A model generated the notes under the pieces. The model had not been told where the DNA came from, ran no database searches, and saw only the letters and a list, made by a program, of their open reading frames with translations. Positions 47,886 to 58,800 of a stretch of 64,000 nucleotides of DNA are shown piece after piece. The DNA is from Cystobacter fuscus DSM 2262 (GTDB taxonomy: Bacteria; Myxococcota; Myxococcia; Myxococcales; Myxococcaceae): contig NZ_ANAH02000071.1 in assembly GCF_000335475.2 (NCBI RefSeq), positions 1-64,000 of the forward strand, written 5' to 3'. The position numbers were made by a program, and so were the translations under genes. Positions within the stretch are counted from its first letter, which is position 1. Each line of letters starts with the position of its first letter.

Positions 47886-48156
47886 CCCGCCTCCCGGTTG
47901 TTTTACAGCCCGGTAATCCCCGCCCTATCTGCTTTCGCGCGGGTCTGTCTCTACCCGCTCCTCAAGTCAGAAAAGACATGCGATTTTGAGGGGGTTCAGA
48001 TGGGGCCCCGCTCATATGCGCTGCGTCACAATAGACGACACCCGGGGTGTGGCCCTGGGTGGGCGAGCCTTCATTCGCTGGACACACGAAAACAGGCGAA
48101 GTCCGTAAGAGGCGCAAGTCTTTGACGGCTGGAAGCGGGACACAGGAAGGCAAGAC

Positions 48157-51100
48157 ATGACGGAGAGCGAGAACCCCCTGAAGCCCGGAGCCCACGCCAC
48201 CTCGAAGGCGGAGCGCGACGAGGGCGAGGAGACGGGAGCCCTGGCGGCCGCGGGTGAAGTGGAGCCGCTGGCGGTGGTGGGGCTGGCGTGCCGCTTTCCC
48301 GGGGCGCCGGACGCGGAGGCGTTCTGGCGCGTGCTGTGCGAGGGCCGGGAGTTGCTCCAGGAGGTTCCCGCGGATCGCTGGGACGCGCATGCCTGGTACG
48401 ATCCGGACCCGCAGGCCGAGGGGCGGATGATCACCCGCCACGGCTACTTCCTCGAGGGGGTGAGCGGGTTCGATCCGCTCTTCTTCGGCATCTCCCCGCG
48501 CGAGGCCGCGGAGATGGATCCCCAGCAGCGGTTGATGCTGGAGGTGGCGTGGGAGGCGCTGGAGGACGCGGGCCTGCCTCCCTCGAGCCTCAAGGGCTCG
48601 CGCACGGGCGTGTTCATGGGCTCCATCTGGCACGACTACGCGGACCGTCACCTGAGCGAGCGCGCGGCGGTGACGCTGCACAGCGCCACGGGCCAGTCGC
48701 TCAACATCGTGGCCAACCGACTCTCGTACACGCTGGGGCTCAAGGGGCCGAGCCTCACGGTGGACACGGCGTGCTCCTCGTCGCTTGTGGCGGTGCACCT
48801 GGCCTGCCAGAGCCTGCGCTCGGGGGAGAGCCGGCTGGCGCTGGTGGGCGGCGTCAACCTGATGTTCTCGCCCGAGGCGAACGTGCTCTTGTCCAAGTTC
48901 GGCGGGCTGTCGCCGGACGGGCGCAGCAAGGCGTTCGCGGCGGGCGCGGATGGCTTCGGGAGAGGGGAGGGCGCGGGGCTCGTGGTGCTCCAGCCGCTGT
49001 CGGCGGCGATCGCCGCGGGCGCGCGCATCTACTGCATCATCCGCGGCAGCGCGGTGAACAACAACGGCCTGGGCAATGGGCTCACCGCGCCGAGCGTGCC
49101 CGGTCAGGCGGCGCTCTTGCGCGAGGCCTACGCGCGCGCGGGCGTGCCCACCAACCGCGTGCACTACGTGGAGACGCACGGCACGGGCACCGCCCTGGGA
49201 GACCCCACCGAGGCGAGCGCCCTGGGCGCGGCGCTCGGCGAGGGGCGGGCCATCGATCGGCCACTGCTCATCGGCTCGCTCAAGGCGAACATCGGCCACC
49301 TGGAGGGCGCCGCGGGCATCGCCGGCGTCATCAAGGTGGCGCTCGCGCTGTCGCGCCGGCTCGTGCCCCCACACATGCTGCACGGCGAGCCCAACCCCCG
49401 CATCCCCTTCGGCGAGCTGCGGCTGAGCCTGCCGCGCCACACGCTGCCCTGGCCCGGGGAGGACGGGCCGGCCACCGCGGGCGTGAGCGCGTTCGGCTGG
49501 GGCGGCACCAACGCCCACGTGGTGATGGAGGAGTCGCCCGTGGGGGGCGAGGAGCTCCTGCCCCTGGCGGCCGACAGCGCCGAGGAGCTGCTCGCCCAGG
49601 CGGCCCGCGCGGAGGAGCTGGTGCTCAACCGCTCGGCGCCGGTGGCCGTGCGTGACCTGTGCCGCACCTGGGCCCTGTACGCGGGCGCGGGCGGCCACCG
49701 CGCCGCCATGGTGTTCCGCACGCGCTCGGACCTGGCCGCGCTGCTCAAGAGCCTGCGCCAGGGCAAGCGCCGCGCGGGCCTCTTCACCGGCGAGCCCGGC
49801 GAGCGTCCGCGCGTGGCCTTCGTGTGCGCGCCCCAGGGCTCGGAATGGCCCGCCATGGGCCGGGAGCTGCTGGCCACCGAGCCCGTGTTCCGCGCCCGCG
49901 TGGAGGCGCTGGACGTGAGCTTCATGCCGCTGGCGGGCTGGTCCCTCGTGGAGCGGCTGCGCGAGCCACACGCGCGGGGGGAGACGGACGAGGACGCCGC
50001 GGAGCCGTTGACGTTCGCGGTGCAGATGGGGCTCGCGGCGCTGTGGCGCTCCTGGGGCGTGGAGCCCGAGGCCGTGGTGGGCCATGGCGTGGGCGAGGTG
50101 GCCGCGGCGTGCATCGCCGGCGGGATGGACGAGGTGGACGCGGTGTGGAAGGTGTACCGCGCGAGCCGCCTGCGGCAGTGGGAGCCCCTGCGCGACGAGC
50201 TGGAGGCCGCCCAGCAGCGGCTGTGGGAGCGCGCGAGCGGCCCCATGTGGCTGTCCACCCTGGCGCGCGAGGTGGGCCCGGAGGGCCGCGTCGGTGACGC
50301 GCGCTGCCGCAACCCGCGCCAGCCGGTGCGCTTCGCCCAGGCCGCCGAGCGGCTCGTCTCCGAGGGCTTCGACTCCTTCGTGGAGCTCAGCCCCCACCCG
50401 GTGCTGTGCCGTCCGGTGGAGCAGCTCTTGCGCAAGGCCGTGCGCGCGGGCGTGGTGGTGGGCTCGTTGCGGCGCGACGAGCCCCGCGCCGCCCTGCTCG
50501 AGGCGCTCGGGGCCCTGCATTCCCGGGGCGTCGCGGTGCGCTGGAGCGCGCTGCCTCCCCCGGAGTCGCCCGTGAGCGAGCTGCCCTCCCCGACACGGCC
50601 TTCCGGGGACTCCACGCGCGTGGAGCTGTTGCCCCTGTCCGCGCAGACGCCCGAGGCGCTCGCCCTGGCCGCGCACCTGCTGCTCGCCCGGCTCGAGGAG
50701 CGCCCGCTGTCGCTGCACGACGTCTGCTACTCGGCCTCCGTCCACCGCGGCCACCTGCACTACCGCCTGGCGCTCCAGGCGCGCAACCACGCCGAGGCCC
50801 GGGCGGGCCTCGGCGCCTTCCTGCGCGGAGAGAGCCGCCCCGGCCTGTCCACCACCCGCCACGCGGATGGCCGGCACCAGCCCGTGGTGTTCGTCTTCCC
50901 GGGGCAGGGCTCGCAGTGGGCCGGCATGGGCCGGCGCCTCATGGCCGAGGAGCCCGTGTTCCGCGCCGCCATCGAGCAGTGCGACGCGGCGCTGCGCCGC
51001 CACGTGGACTGGTCCCTCGTGGAGCTGCTTCGCTCGGACTCGGCCGCGTGGATGGAGCGCGTGGATCAGGTGCAGCCCGCGCTCTTCTCCGTGCAGGTGG

Positions 51101-54100
51101 CGCTCGCGCGGCTGTGGCGCGCCTGGGGCGTGGTGCCCGATGGCGTGGTGGGCCACAGCATGGGCGAGGTGGCCGCGGCGCACGTGGCCGGGGCGCTGAG
51201 CCTCGACGACGCGGCGCGCGTCATCTGCCGCCGCAGCCTGCTGCTGCGCCGCGTGAGTGGCCAGGGCGGCATGGCCATGGTGGAGCTGACGCTGGAGGAG
51301 GCCCGCGCCGCCATCCAGGGCCTGGAGGACTGGCTGTCCGTGGCCGCCAGCAACAGCCCCCGCTCCACCGTGCTCTCCGGGGATCCGCACGCGCTCGATC
51401 AGGTGCTCGCGAAGCTGGAGGCCCAGGAGGTGTTCTGCCGCCGGGTGAAGGTGGACGTGGCCTCGCACAGCCCGCAGATGGAGCCCCTGCGCGAGGACCT
51501 GCTGCGCGCCCTGGAGGGCCTGTCGCCCCGGCGCGGCGAGGTGCCGCTGTACTCCACGGTGACGGGCCAGGTGATGGACGGCTCGGACCTGGAGCCGGCC
51601 TACTGGGTGCGCAACCTGCGCGAGCCGGTGCTGCTCTCGCCGGTGGTGGAGCGCCTGGCCACCAGCGGCCACACGCTCTTCGTGGAGGTGAGCCCGCATC
51701 CGGTGCTGCTGCCCTCCATCGAGCAGACCATCGCCCACCTGCGCCTGGAGGGCACGGTGCTGCCGTCGATGCGGCGCGAGCAGGACGCGCGCGCGGTGAT
51801 GCTGGAGACGCTCGGGGGCCTCTACGTGGTGGGCCACGAGGTGGAGTGGAAAGCGCTCTACCCGGAAGGGGGCCGCCAGGTGCGGCTGCCGGACTATCCC
51901 TGGCAGCGCCAGGACTGCTGGTTCCAACCCGGCGCCAAGCCGGCGCTCCCCCACGGGCAGCGCGAGGCGGCACCGGCCTCGGTGCTGGGCGAGCCCCGCC
52001 GCTCCTCCCTGCGCCCCGGGGCTTTCTTCTGGGACGTGGACGTGGGCCTGTCCACCCTTCCCTGGCTGGCGGACCACAAGGTGCAGGGCTCCGTGCTGCT
52101 GCCCACCACGGCCTACCTGGACTGGGTGATGACGGCGGTGCAGTCCGCGCTCGGCCCCGGGCCGTGGGTGCTCGAGGAGCTGCGCATCGACGACGCCCTG
52201 GCGCTGCTCGGCGACAGCGCGCGCCGGGCCGAGCTGCTCGTGGACGTGAGCTCCACGGGCGCCATCTCCTTCAAGGTGTCCAGCTTCATCCCCACCCCGG
52301 GCGGCAGCGGCGCGGAGATGTGGACGGTGCACGCGGGCGGACGGGTGCGTGCCTCGGACAGCCACACCCGGAGCGCGCCGGCGCCCGTCGTGGTGGAGGA
52401 GCTCCAGCGGCGCCTGTCGTCCCGGCTGCTCATCGGCGAGGCGCACTACCACGAGATGGAGCAGCGCGGACTCCAGTACGGCCCCTCCTTCCGCGGCGTG
52501 CAGGAGGTGTGGAGCACGGACGGCGAGGCCCTGGGCCGCATCGCCGTGCCCGACGCGCTCGGGGCCTCGGGCACTCCGCACCCCGGCGTGCTCGACGCGG
52601 CGCTCCAGGTGTTGCTCGAGTGCCTGCCCTCGGATGAGACCACCTTCGTGCCCGTGCGCCTGCGCCACTTCGAGCTGCTGCGCCGGGGCCTGCCCCAGTG
52701 GGCCCACGCGCGCATCACCCCCCGCGAGTCCTGGCGCAAGGGCTCCACCCTGGAGGGCGACGTGACGCTGCTGGACGGGCAGGGCGCCGCGCTCGCCGTG
52801 GTGGAGGGCCTGGAACTCGCGGCCCTGCCCACGCGCTACGGCAAGGCGCGCGCCGAGCAGGATCGCTCGCTCTTCGAGGTCGCCTGGCGCCGCGCGGGCC
52901 TGCCCGCCGTGTTCGAGCCGGGCTCCGCCGACATGCCGTGGCTCATCTTCCAGGACGCCTCCGGCGTGGGCGAGGCGCTCGCGCAGATGCTGGAGTCGTG
53001 GGGCGGGGCATGCATCCGCGTGGAGGCGGGCACGGGCCTGCGCCGCATCCACGCCCGGCACTACACCGTGGCCCCGGGCTCGCGCGAGGACCTGAGCGCC
53101 GTGCTGCGCCAGTGCTTCCCCGAGGAGAACTCCTGCGCGGGCGTGGCGTACCTGTGGGGCCTGGACGCGGCCGGGCCGGACGCTCCGGGCGAGCAGGCGC
53201 TCGAGTCGGCCATGCGTGCCTGCGGCGGCGCGCTCCGGGTGGTGCAGGAGATGCTGCGCTGGGGCTGGAGGGATCCGCCGCGTCTGTGGCTGGTGACGCG
53301 CGGGGCGTGGCCGGTGCTGGGCTCGCCCACGCCGGGCGCACTCCAGGCGGCGCTCTGGGGCCTGGGCCGCACGGTGGGGCAGGAGCACCCGGAGCTGCGC
53401 TGCACGTGCGTGGACCTGGATCCTTCCTCCGCCCAGGTGGACGTGGAGTCGCTGGGCCGCGAGCTGTCGGCGCGCGCGGAGGACGAGCAGGTGGCCCTGC
53501 GCGGGGGAACGCGCATGGTGGCGCGGCTCGTGCGGCGCTCGGCGGCCAAGGACATGCTCAACGAGCCCCTGCTGCCCGCGGCCGGCAAGAGCTTCCTGGT
53601 GGAGACGGCACCCGCGGCCTCCTTCGGCGGCGTGGTGGTGCGCATGGCCGAGCGGCGCCGCCCCGCGCGCGGGGAGGTGGAGATCGCCGTCGAGGCCTCG
53701 GCCCTCAACTTCATCGACGTGATGAAGACCATGGGCCTGTACGTGATGAAGGACGTGGAAGGGGGCCGCTCCGGCGTGCCCCTGGAGGGGCTGCCGCTCG
53801 GATTGGACTGCGCGGGCCGGGTGGTGGCGGTGGGCGAGGGCGTGGAGGGACTCGCGGTGGGCGATCCGGTGGTGGCCTTCGCGCGCTCGGCCATGGCCTC
53901 GCACGTCGTCGTGGACGCGCGCTTCGTGGCGCGCCGGCCCCCGGACATGGGCGTGGAGGAGGCGAGCTCCATCCCCAGCGTCTTCATGACGGCCTGGTAC
54001 GCGTTGCACCACCTGGCGCACCTGGGCGCGGGCGAGCGCATCCTCATCCACTCGGCCGCGGGCGGGCTCGGGCTCGCGGCGGTGCAGATCGCCCAGGCGC

Positions 54101-55869
54101 TGGGCGCGGAGGTGTTCGCCACCGCGGGCACCCCCGAGAAGCGCGAGCTGCTGCGCGGCATGGGCATTACCCACGTGATGGATTCGCACACGCTCGCCTT
54201 CGCCGACGAGGTGATGCGCGTGACGGACGGGGAGGGCGTGGACGTGGTGCTCAACTCCCTCTCCGGAGACGCCATCACCCGGAGCATGGAGGTGCTGGCG
54301 CCGGACGGACGCTTCCTCGAGGTGGGCAACCGGGACATCCACGCCGGACGCTCGCTGGATCTGTCCCAGTTCAGCCGCCGGCTCATGTACGTCGCCATCG
54401 ACCTGGGCGGCCTGCGCGAGCGGCGGCCCGCGGTGTGCGCGCGCCTGTTGCACGAGGTGATGGAGCGCATGGCCTCCGGCATGCTCCGGCCCGTCCAGCA
54501 CCGCTCCTTCCCCGTGTCGCAGGTGTCCGACGCCTTCCGGGAGATGGCGCGGGGCCAGCACGTGGGCAAGCTCGTCGTCACGATGCAGGATCCGCAGCTG
54601 CGCGTCGTCCCGCCCAAACCGGGCTTCCGGGTGCGTGCGGACGGCTCGTACCTCATCACCGGAGGACTCGGGGGCCTGGGCCTCTCGGCGGCCCAGTGGC
54701 TCATCGGGCATGGCGCGCGCTACCTGGTGCTGTTGGGCCGCGGCGCTCCGTCCGAGTCCGCCACCGAGAAGCTGGAGGCCCTGCGGGCCACGGGGGCGCG
54801 CGTGGAAGTGGCGCGCGTGGACGTGGCGGACGCCCGGGGGCTCGCCGAGGTGGTGGCGCGCACGCACGGGGAGCTGCCCACGCTCCGGGGCGTGCTGCAC
54901 TGCGCGGGCGTGCTCGATGACGGCATCCTCGAGCAGCAGGAACTCCCGCGCTTCCGCGAGGTGCTGACGCCGAAGATCCAGGGTGCCTGGAACCTGCACG
55001 CGCTCACCCGCGACGAGCCGCTGGACTTCTTTGTCCTCTACTCCTCCATGGCGGCGCTGCTGGGCATGCCGGGACAGGGCAACTACGCGGCGGCCAACGC
55101 CGCCATGGACGCGCTGGCCCACCACCGGCGCCAGCAGGGCCTGCCGGCCTTGAGCGTGAACTGGGGGCCCTTCTCCGAGGTGGGCCTGGCCGCGGCGCGG
55201 GCCAACCGGGGCGAGCGCCTCGCGTTCCAGGGCATGGCGAGCTTCACGACCAGACAGGGTGACGCGCTGCTCGAGCGCCTGCTCGCGGAGGGCGCGGCGA
55301 ACGCGGGCGCGGTGCTGCTCGACTTGCGCCAGTGGTTGCAGTTCTTCCCGAGCGCGGCGTCGCAGCACGTCTGGGAGGAGCTGGCGCAGGAGAGTCAAGC
55401 CGAGGGCTCGCGGGGACGCTCCAGCCTGCTGTTGGACCTCAAGCGCTGCGCGCCGGGCGGACGCGTGGCGATGCTGGAGAACTACCTGCGCGAGCGGCTC
55501 GCCCAGGTGCTCCGGGTGGACCCCACGCGCATCGGGCGGCATGAGCCGTTCCGGGGCCTGGGGCTCGACTCGCTGATGAGCCTGGAGCTGCGCAACCGCA
55601 TCGAGGCCGCGCTGGACCTGAAGCTGTCGGTGACGCTGCTGTGGGCGCGCTCCACGCTGATGGCCCTGTCGGCCTACCTGCTGGAGCAGCTCGGCCTGGC
55701 GCCCATGCTGGAGCCGGCGGCGCCAGCGGCGCCCGTGGAGAAGCCTCGCAAGGAGAAGAACCGGCCCGCGCCCGTGGAGCAGGAGGCGCACCAGCTCGCC
55801 GAGCTGTCCGAGGGGAAGTTGCTCGAGATGGTGGATGACGCGCTGGCGGGCTGGGAGGACGCATCGTGA
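48157..55869 (+). CDS. Type I polyketide synthase, one fully reducing module with a tandem AT: KS-AT0-AT-DH-ER-KR-ACP
   Basis: 2570 residues. KS about 38-460, with Cys206 (DTACSSSL), His341 and His381. A first AT (about 551-735) is degenerate: Gly644 replaces the catalytic Ser in GHGVGE and the central subdomain is missing. The second AT (about 910-1255) is intact: Ser1001 in GHSMGE and VASH 1101-1104, suggesting methylmalonyl-CoA. DH has His1307 in HKVQGSVLLP and Asp1480. ER is about 1815-2130 (NADPH loop HSAAGGLGLA from 1965). KR starts near 2164 (TGGLGGLG) with Ser2297 and Tyr2310 and an LDD motif (B type). ACP Ser is 2472 in GLDSLMS; a short docking tail follows. The N-terminus has no docking coil and no loading ACP. 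GGAAGG lies before the ATG. The stop overlaps the next start (GTGA), so the two PKS genes are coupled. Confidence 0.95.
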   Translation: MTESENPLKPGAHATSKAERDEGEETGALAAAGEVEPLAVVGLACRFPGAPDAEAFWRVLCEGRELLQEVPADRWDAHAWYDPDPQAEGRMITRHGYFLEGVSGFDPLFFGISPREAAEMDPQQRLMLEVAWEALEDAGLPPSSLKGSRTGVFMGSIWHDYADRHLSERAAVTLHSATGQSLNIVANRLSYTLGLKGPSLTVDTACSSSLVAVHLACQSLRSGESRLALVGGVNLMFSPEANVLLSKFGGLSPDGRSKAFAAGADGFGRGEGAGLVVLQPLSAAIAAGARIYCIIRGSAVNNNGLGNGLTAPSVPGQAALLREAYARAGVPTNRVHYVETHGTGTALGDPTEASALGAALGEGRAIDRPLLIGSLKANIGHLEGAAGIAGVIKVALALSRRLVPPHMLHGEPNPRIPFGELRLSLPRHTLPWPGEDGPATAGVSAFGWGGTNAHVVMEESPVGGEELLPLAADSAEELLAQAARAEELVLNRSAPVAVRDLCRTWALYAGAGGHRAAMVFRTRSDLAALLKSLRQGKRRAGLFTGEPGERPRVAFVCAPQGSEWPAMGRELLATEPVFRARVEALDVSFMPLAGWSLVERLREPHARGETDEDAAEPLTFAVQMGLAALWRSWGVEPEAVVGHGVGEVAAACIAGGMDEVDAVWKVYRASRLRQWEPLRDELEAAQQRLWERASGPMWLSTLAREVGPEGRVGDARCRNPRQPVRFAQAAERLVSEGFDSFVELSPHPVLCRPVEQLLRKAVRAGVVVGSLRRDEPRAALLEALGALHSRGVAVRWSALPPPESPVSELPSPTRPSGDSTRVELLPLSAQTPEALALAAHLLLARLEERPLSLHDVCYSASVHRGHLHYRLALQARNHAEARAGLGAFLRGESRPGLSTTRHADGRHQPVVFVFPGQGSQWAGMGRRLMAEEPVFRAAIEQCDAALRRHVDWSLVELLRSDSAAWMERVDQVQPALFSVQVALARLWRAWGVVPDGVVGHSMGEVAAAHVAGALSLDDAARVICRRSLLLRRVSGQGGMAMVELTLEEARAAIQGLEDWLSVAASNSPRSTVLSGDPHALDQVLAKLEAQEVFCRRVKVDVASHSPQMEPLREDLLRALEGLSPRRGEVPLYSTVTGQVMDGSDLEPAYWVRNLREPVLLSPVVERLATSGHTLFVEVSPHPVLLPSIEQTIAHLRLEGTVLPSMRREQDARAVMLETLGGLYVVGHEVEWKALYPEGGRQVRLPDYPWQRQDCWFQPGAKPALPHGQREAAPASVLGEPRRSSLRPGAFFWDVDVGLSTLPWLADHKVQGSVLLPTTAYLDWVMTAVQSALGPGPWVLEELRIDDALALLGDSARRAELLVDVSSTGAISFKVSSFIPTPGGSGAEMWTVHAGGRVRASDSHTRSAPAPVVVEELQRRLSSRLLIGEAHYHEMEQRGLQYGPSFRGVQEVWSTDGEALGRIAVPDALGASGTPHPGVLDAALQVLLECLPSDETTFVPVRLRHFELLRRGLPQWAHARITPRESWRKGSTLEGDVTLLDGQGAALAVVEGLELAALPTRYGKARAEQDRSLFEVAWRRAGLPAVFEPGSADMPWLIFQDASGVGEALAQMLESWGGACIRVEAGTGLRRIHARHYTVAPGSREDLSAVLRQCFPEENSCAGVAYLWGLDAAGPDAPGEQALESAMRACGGALRVVQEMLRWGWRDPPRLWLVTRGAWPVLGSPTPGALQAALWGLGRTVGQEHPELRCTCVDLDPSSAQVDVESLGRELSARAEDEQVALRGGTRMVARLVRRSAAKDMLNEPLLPAAGKSFLVETAPAASFGGVVVRMAERRRPARGEVEIAVEASALNFIDVMKTMGLYVMKDVEGGRSGVPLEGLPLGLDCAGRVVAVGEGVEGLAVGDPVVAFARSAMASHVVVDARFVARRPPDMGVEEASSIPSVFMTAWYALHHLAHLGAGERILIHSAAGGLGLAAVQIAQALGAEVFATAGTPEKRELLRGMGITHVMDSHTLAFADEVMRVTDGEGVDVVLNSLSGDAITRSMEVLAPDGRFLEVGNRDIHAGRSLDLSQFSRRLMYVAIDLGGLRERRPAVCARLLHEVMERMASGMLRPVQHRSFPVSQVSDAFREMARGQHVGKLVVTMQDPQLRVVPPKPGFRVRADGSYLITGGLGGLGLSAAQWLIGHGARYLVLLGRGAPSESATEKLEALRATGARVEVARVDVADARGLAEVVARTHGELPTLRGVLHCAGVLDDGILEQQELPRFREVLTPKIQGAWNLHALTRDEPLDFFVLYSSMAALLGMPGQGNYAAANAAMDALAHHRRQQGLPALSVNWGPFSEVGLAAARANRGERLAFQGMASFTTRQGDALLERLLAEGAANAGAVLLDLRQWLQFFPSAASQHVWEELAQESQAEGSRGRSSLLLDLKRCAPGGRVAMLENYLRERLAQVLRVDPTRIGRHEPFRGLGLDSLMSLELRNRIEAALDLKLSVTLLWARSTLMALSAYLLEQLGLAPMLEPAAPAAPVEKPRKEKNRPAPVEQEAHQLAELSEGKLLEMVDDALAGWEDAS

Positions 55870-58800
55870 GCGAGGAGGGCAAGGAGGAAATCAAGCAGCG
55901 CCTGGCGCGCGCGGTGATGGCGATGCAGAAGATGCAGGCGCGCATCGAATCGCTCGAGCGCGCGCGCTCCGAGCCCATCGCCCTGGTGGGCATGGGGTGC
56001 CGCTTCCCGGGCGGCGCCGACACGCCGGAGGCCTACTGGGAGCTCTTGGCCGCGGGCCGGGACGTCGTCCGCCGCGAGCCGGCCTCCCGCCGCTTCGGGC
56101 CCGACTCGGGTGCTCCCCGCTGGGCGGGCTACCTGGAGGACGTGAGCGGCTTCGACGCGGAGTTCTTCGGCATCTCCCCCCGCGAGGCCGCCAGTCTGGA
56201 TCCCCGCCAGCGCCTGTTGTTGGAGGTGGCGTGGGAGGCGCTGGAGCATGCGGGGCAGGATCCCGAGCGCCTCGTGGACACCGCCACGGGTGTCTTCGTG
56301 GGGCTCACCGGGGATGACTACGCGCGGCTCCTGCCCACGGATCCAGAGAGCATCGACGCCTACTTCTCCACGGGCAACGGCCACTGCTTTCCGCCCGGAC
56401 GCCTGTCGTACACGCTCGGGCTCCGGGGCCCGAGCCTCTCGGTGGACACGGCGTGCTCCTCCTCGCTCGTGGCGGTGCACCTCGCCTGTCAGAGCCTGCG
56501 CTCGGGCGAGTGTGACGTGGCGCTCGCGGGCGGCGTGAACCTGGTGCTGCACCCGTCCGTCACCCAATCGCTCGTGCGCATGCAGGCGCTCTCCCCCAAT
56601 GGCCGCTGCAGTGCCTTCGACGCGCGCGCCAATGGCTTCGTCCGGGGCGAGGGTTGTGGCCTCGTGGTGCTCAAGCGCTTGTCGGACGCCCAGGCCCAGG
56701 GAGACCGGATCCTCGCGCTCATCCGTGGCTCGGCCGTCAACCAGGATGGCCGCTCGCAGGGACTCACCGCGCCCAACGTGCTCGCCCAGAGGGACCTGCT
56801 GCTCCAGGCCCTGAAGAACGCGAAGCTGCAACCCTCGGCGCTCGGGTACGTGGAGGCCCACGGCACGGGCACTCCCCTGGGAGACCCCATCGAGGTGGAG
56901 GCGCTGGTGGAGGTGCTGGGCAAGCCCCGGCCCGATGGGCAGCCGTGCGCGCTCGGCTCGGTGAAGACGAACATGGGCCACCTGGAGGCGGCCGCGGGCA
57001 TCGCCGGGTTGATGAAGGCGGCGCTCGCGCTCCAGCACGAGGCCATTCCCAAACACCTGAACTTCAGCCGGCTCAACCCCCGCATCCGCCTGGAGGGCAC
57101 GCCCTTCTTCGTGCCCACCGAGACGCGGCCCTGGAAGCGCTCGGCGCAGCCCCGGTTCGCGGGCGTGAGCGCGTTCGGCATGAGCGGCACCAACGCGCAC
57201 ATCATCCTCGAGGAGGCGCCCCTTCCGGCCGCCCCCACGCGCGCGCCCGCTCCGCGCCCCGCGCACCTGTTGACGCTCTCGGCCCGCAACGAGGACGCGC
57301 TGGGGGAACTCGCGCGCCGCTACGCCAGCCACCTCTCCGCCCACCCCGAGGAGGACGCGGCGGACGTGTGCTTCACCGCCAACACCGCTCGCGCGCGCAT
57401 GGAGCACCGGCTGTCCGTGGTGGGCGACTCGACGCGGGTGCTCGCCGAGCGCCTGTCCGCGTTCGCCTCGGGCTCGCGGCAGGAGCGCGTGGCCCAGGGG
57501 AAGGCGGGTCACACGCCGCCCCGGGTGGCCTTCCTCTTCACCGGTCAGGGCGCGCAGTTCGCCGGCATGGGCCGCCGGTTGTACGAGACGGCACCCGTCT
57601 TCCGCGACGCGCTGGAGCGCTGTGCCTCGCGGCTCTCGCCGCGGATGGATCTGCTGTCGGTGCTCTTCCCGAAGGACGGGGCGACCTCGCCCATCGATCA
57701 GACGGCCTTCAGCCAGCCGGCGCTCTTCGCCCTGGAGTACGCGCTCGCGGAGCTGTGGCGCTCATGGGGCGTGGTGCCTGATGCGGTGATGGGCCACAGC
57801 GTGGGCGAGTTCGCCGCCGCGTGCGTGGCGGGCATCCTCTCCATGGAGGATGCGTTGGATCTCATCGCCGAGCGCGGGAGGCTCATGCAGGCCCTGCCGC
57901 CGGGCGGCGTCATGGCCATGGTGTTCGCCTCCCGCGAGCAGGTGGAGCCGCTGCTCGCGAAGGAGCCCGGACGCGTTTCGATCGCCGCGGACAACGCCCC
58001 GGGCCAGCTCACCGTGTCCGGAGAGGCGGCGGCCGTGGAGCGCATCCTCGCGGCGCTGGAGGCCCAGGGCCTCGCGACGCGCAAGCTGAACGTCTCGCAT
58101 GCCTTCCACTCTCCGTTGATGGAGCCGATGCTCGACGCGCTGGAGGCCAGGGCGGCGCGGATGGCGCGTGCTCCCGGCCAGCTGCCCCTCGTCTCCAACG
58201 TGATGGGCCGGGTGGTGGGGCCCTCGGAGCTGGGCGCGCCCGGCTACTGGCGCCGCCACGCGCGCGAGGCCGTGCGCTTCCAGGAGGGCATGGCGTCGCT
58301 GCGCGGCCTGGGCATCGACGTCTTCGTGGAGGTGGGCCCCCACGCCACGCTGCTGGGACTCGGCAAGGCATGCCTGGGAGACGGGCCCACGTGGCTCGCC
58401 TCGCTGCGCAAGGGCCAGGACGATCAGGAGCAGATGCTGGACACCCTGGGCCGCCTGTTCGTCCAGGGCCACTCCCTGGAGTGGAAGGGCGTGGATCCCG
58501 AGCCCGCGCGCCGCAGGCTCGTGCTGCCGCGCTACCCGTGGCGGCGTCAGCGGCACTGGGCTCTTCCGGAGACGTCCGCCACCGCCGCGGCGCCCCAGGT
58601 GGAGGTGCCGCGGCCCGCCCCGGAGGGAGGAAGCCAGGGCGCCCGGTACGAGGTGGAATGGCGGCCCTCGGCGCGCGCGGTGTCCGAGGTGTCCCCGGCG
58701 CGGGGCTCCTGGTTGGTGCTGGGCGAGGGCGAGGAGGGCCGTCGGCTCGCGGCGCACCTCCAGTCCCAGGGCAGGGCCTGTGTGACGGTGGCGCCGTCGG

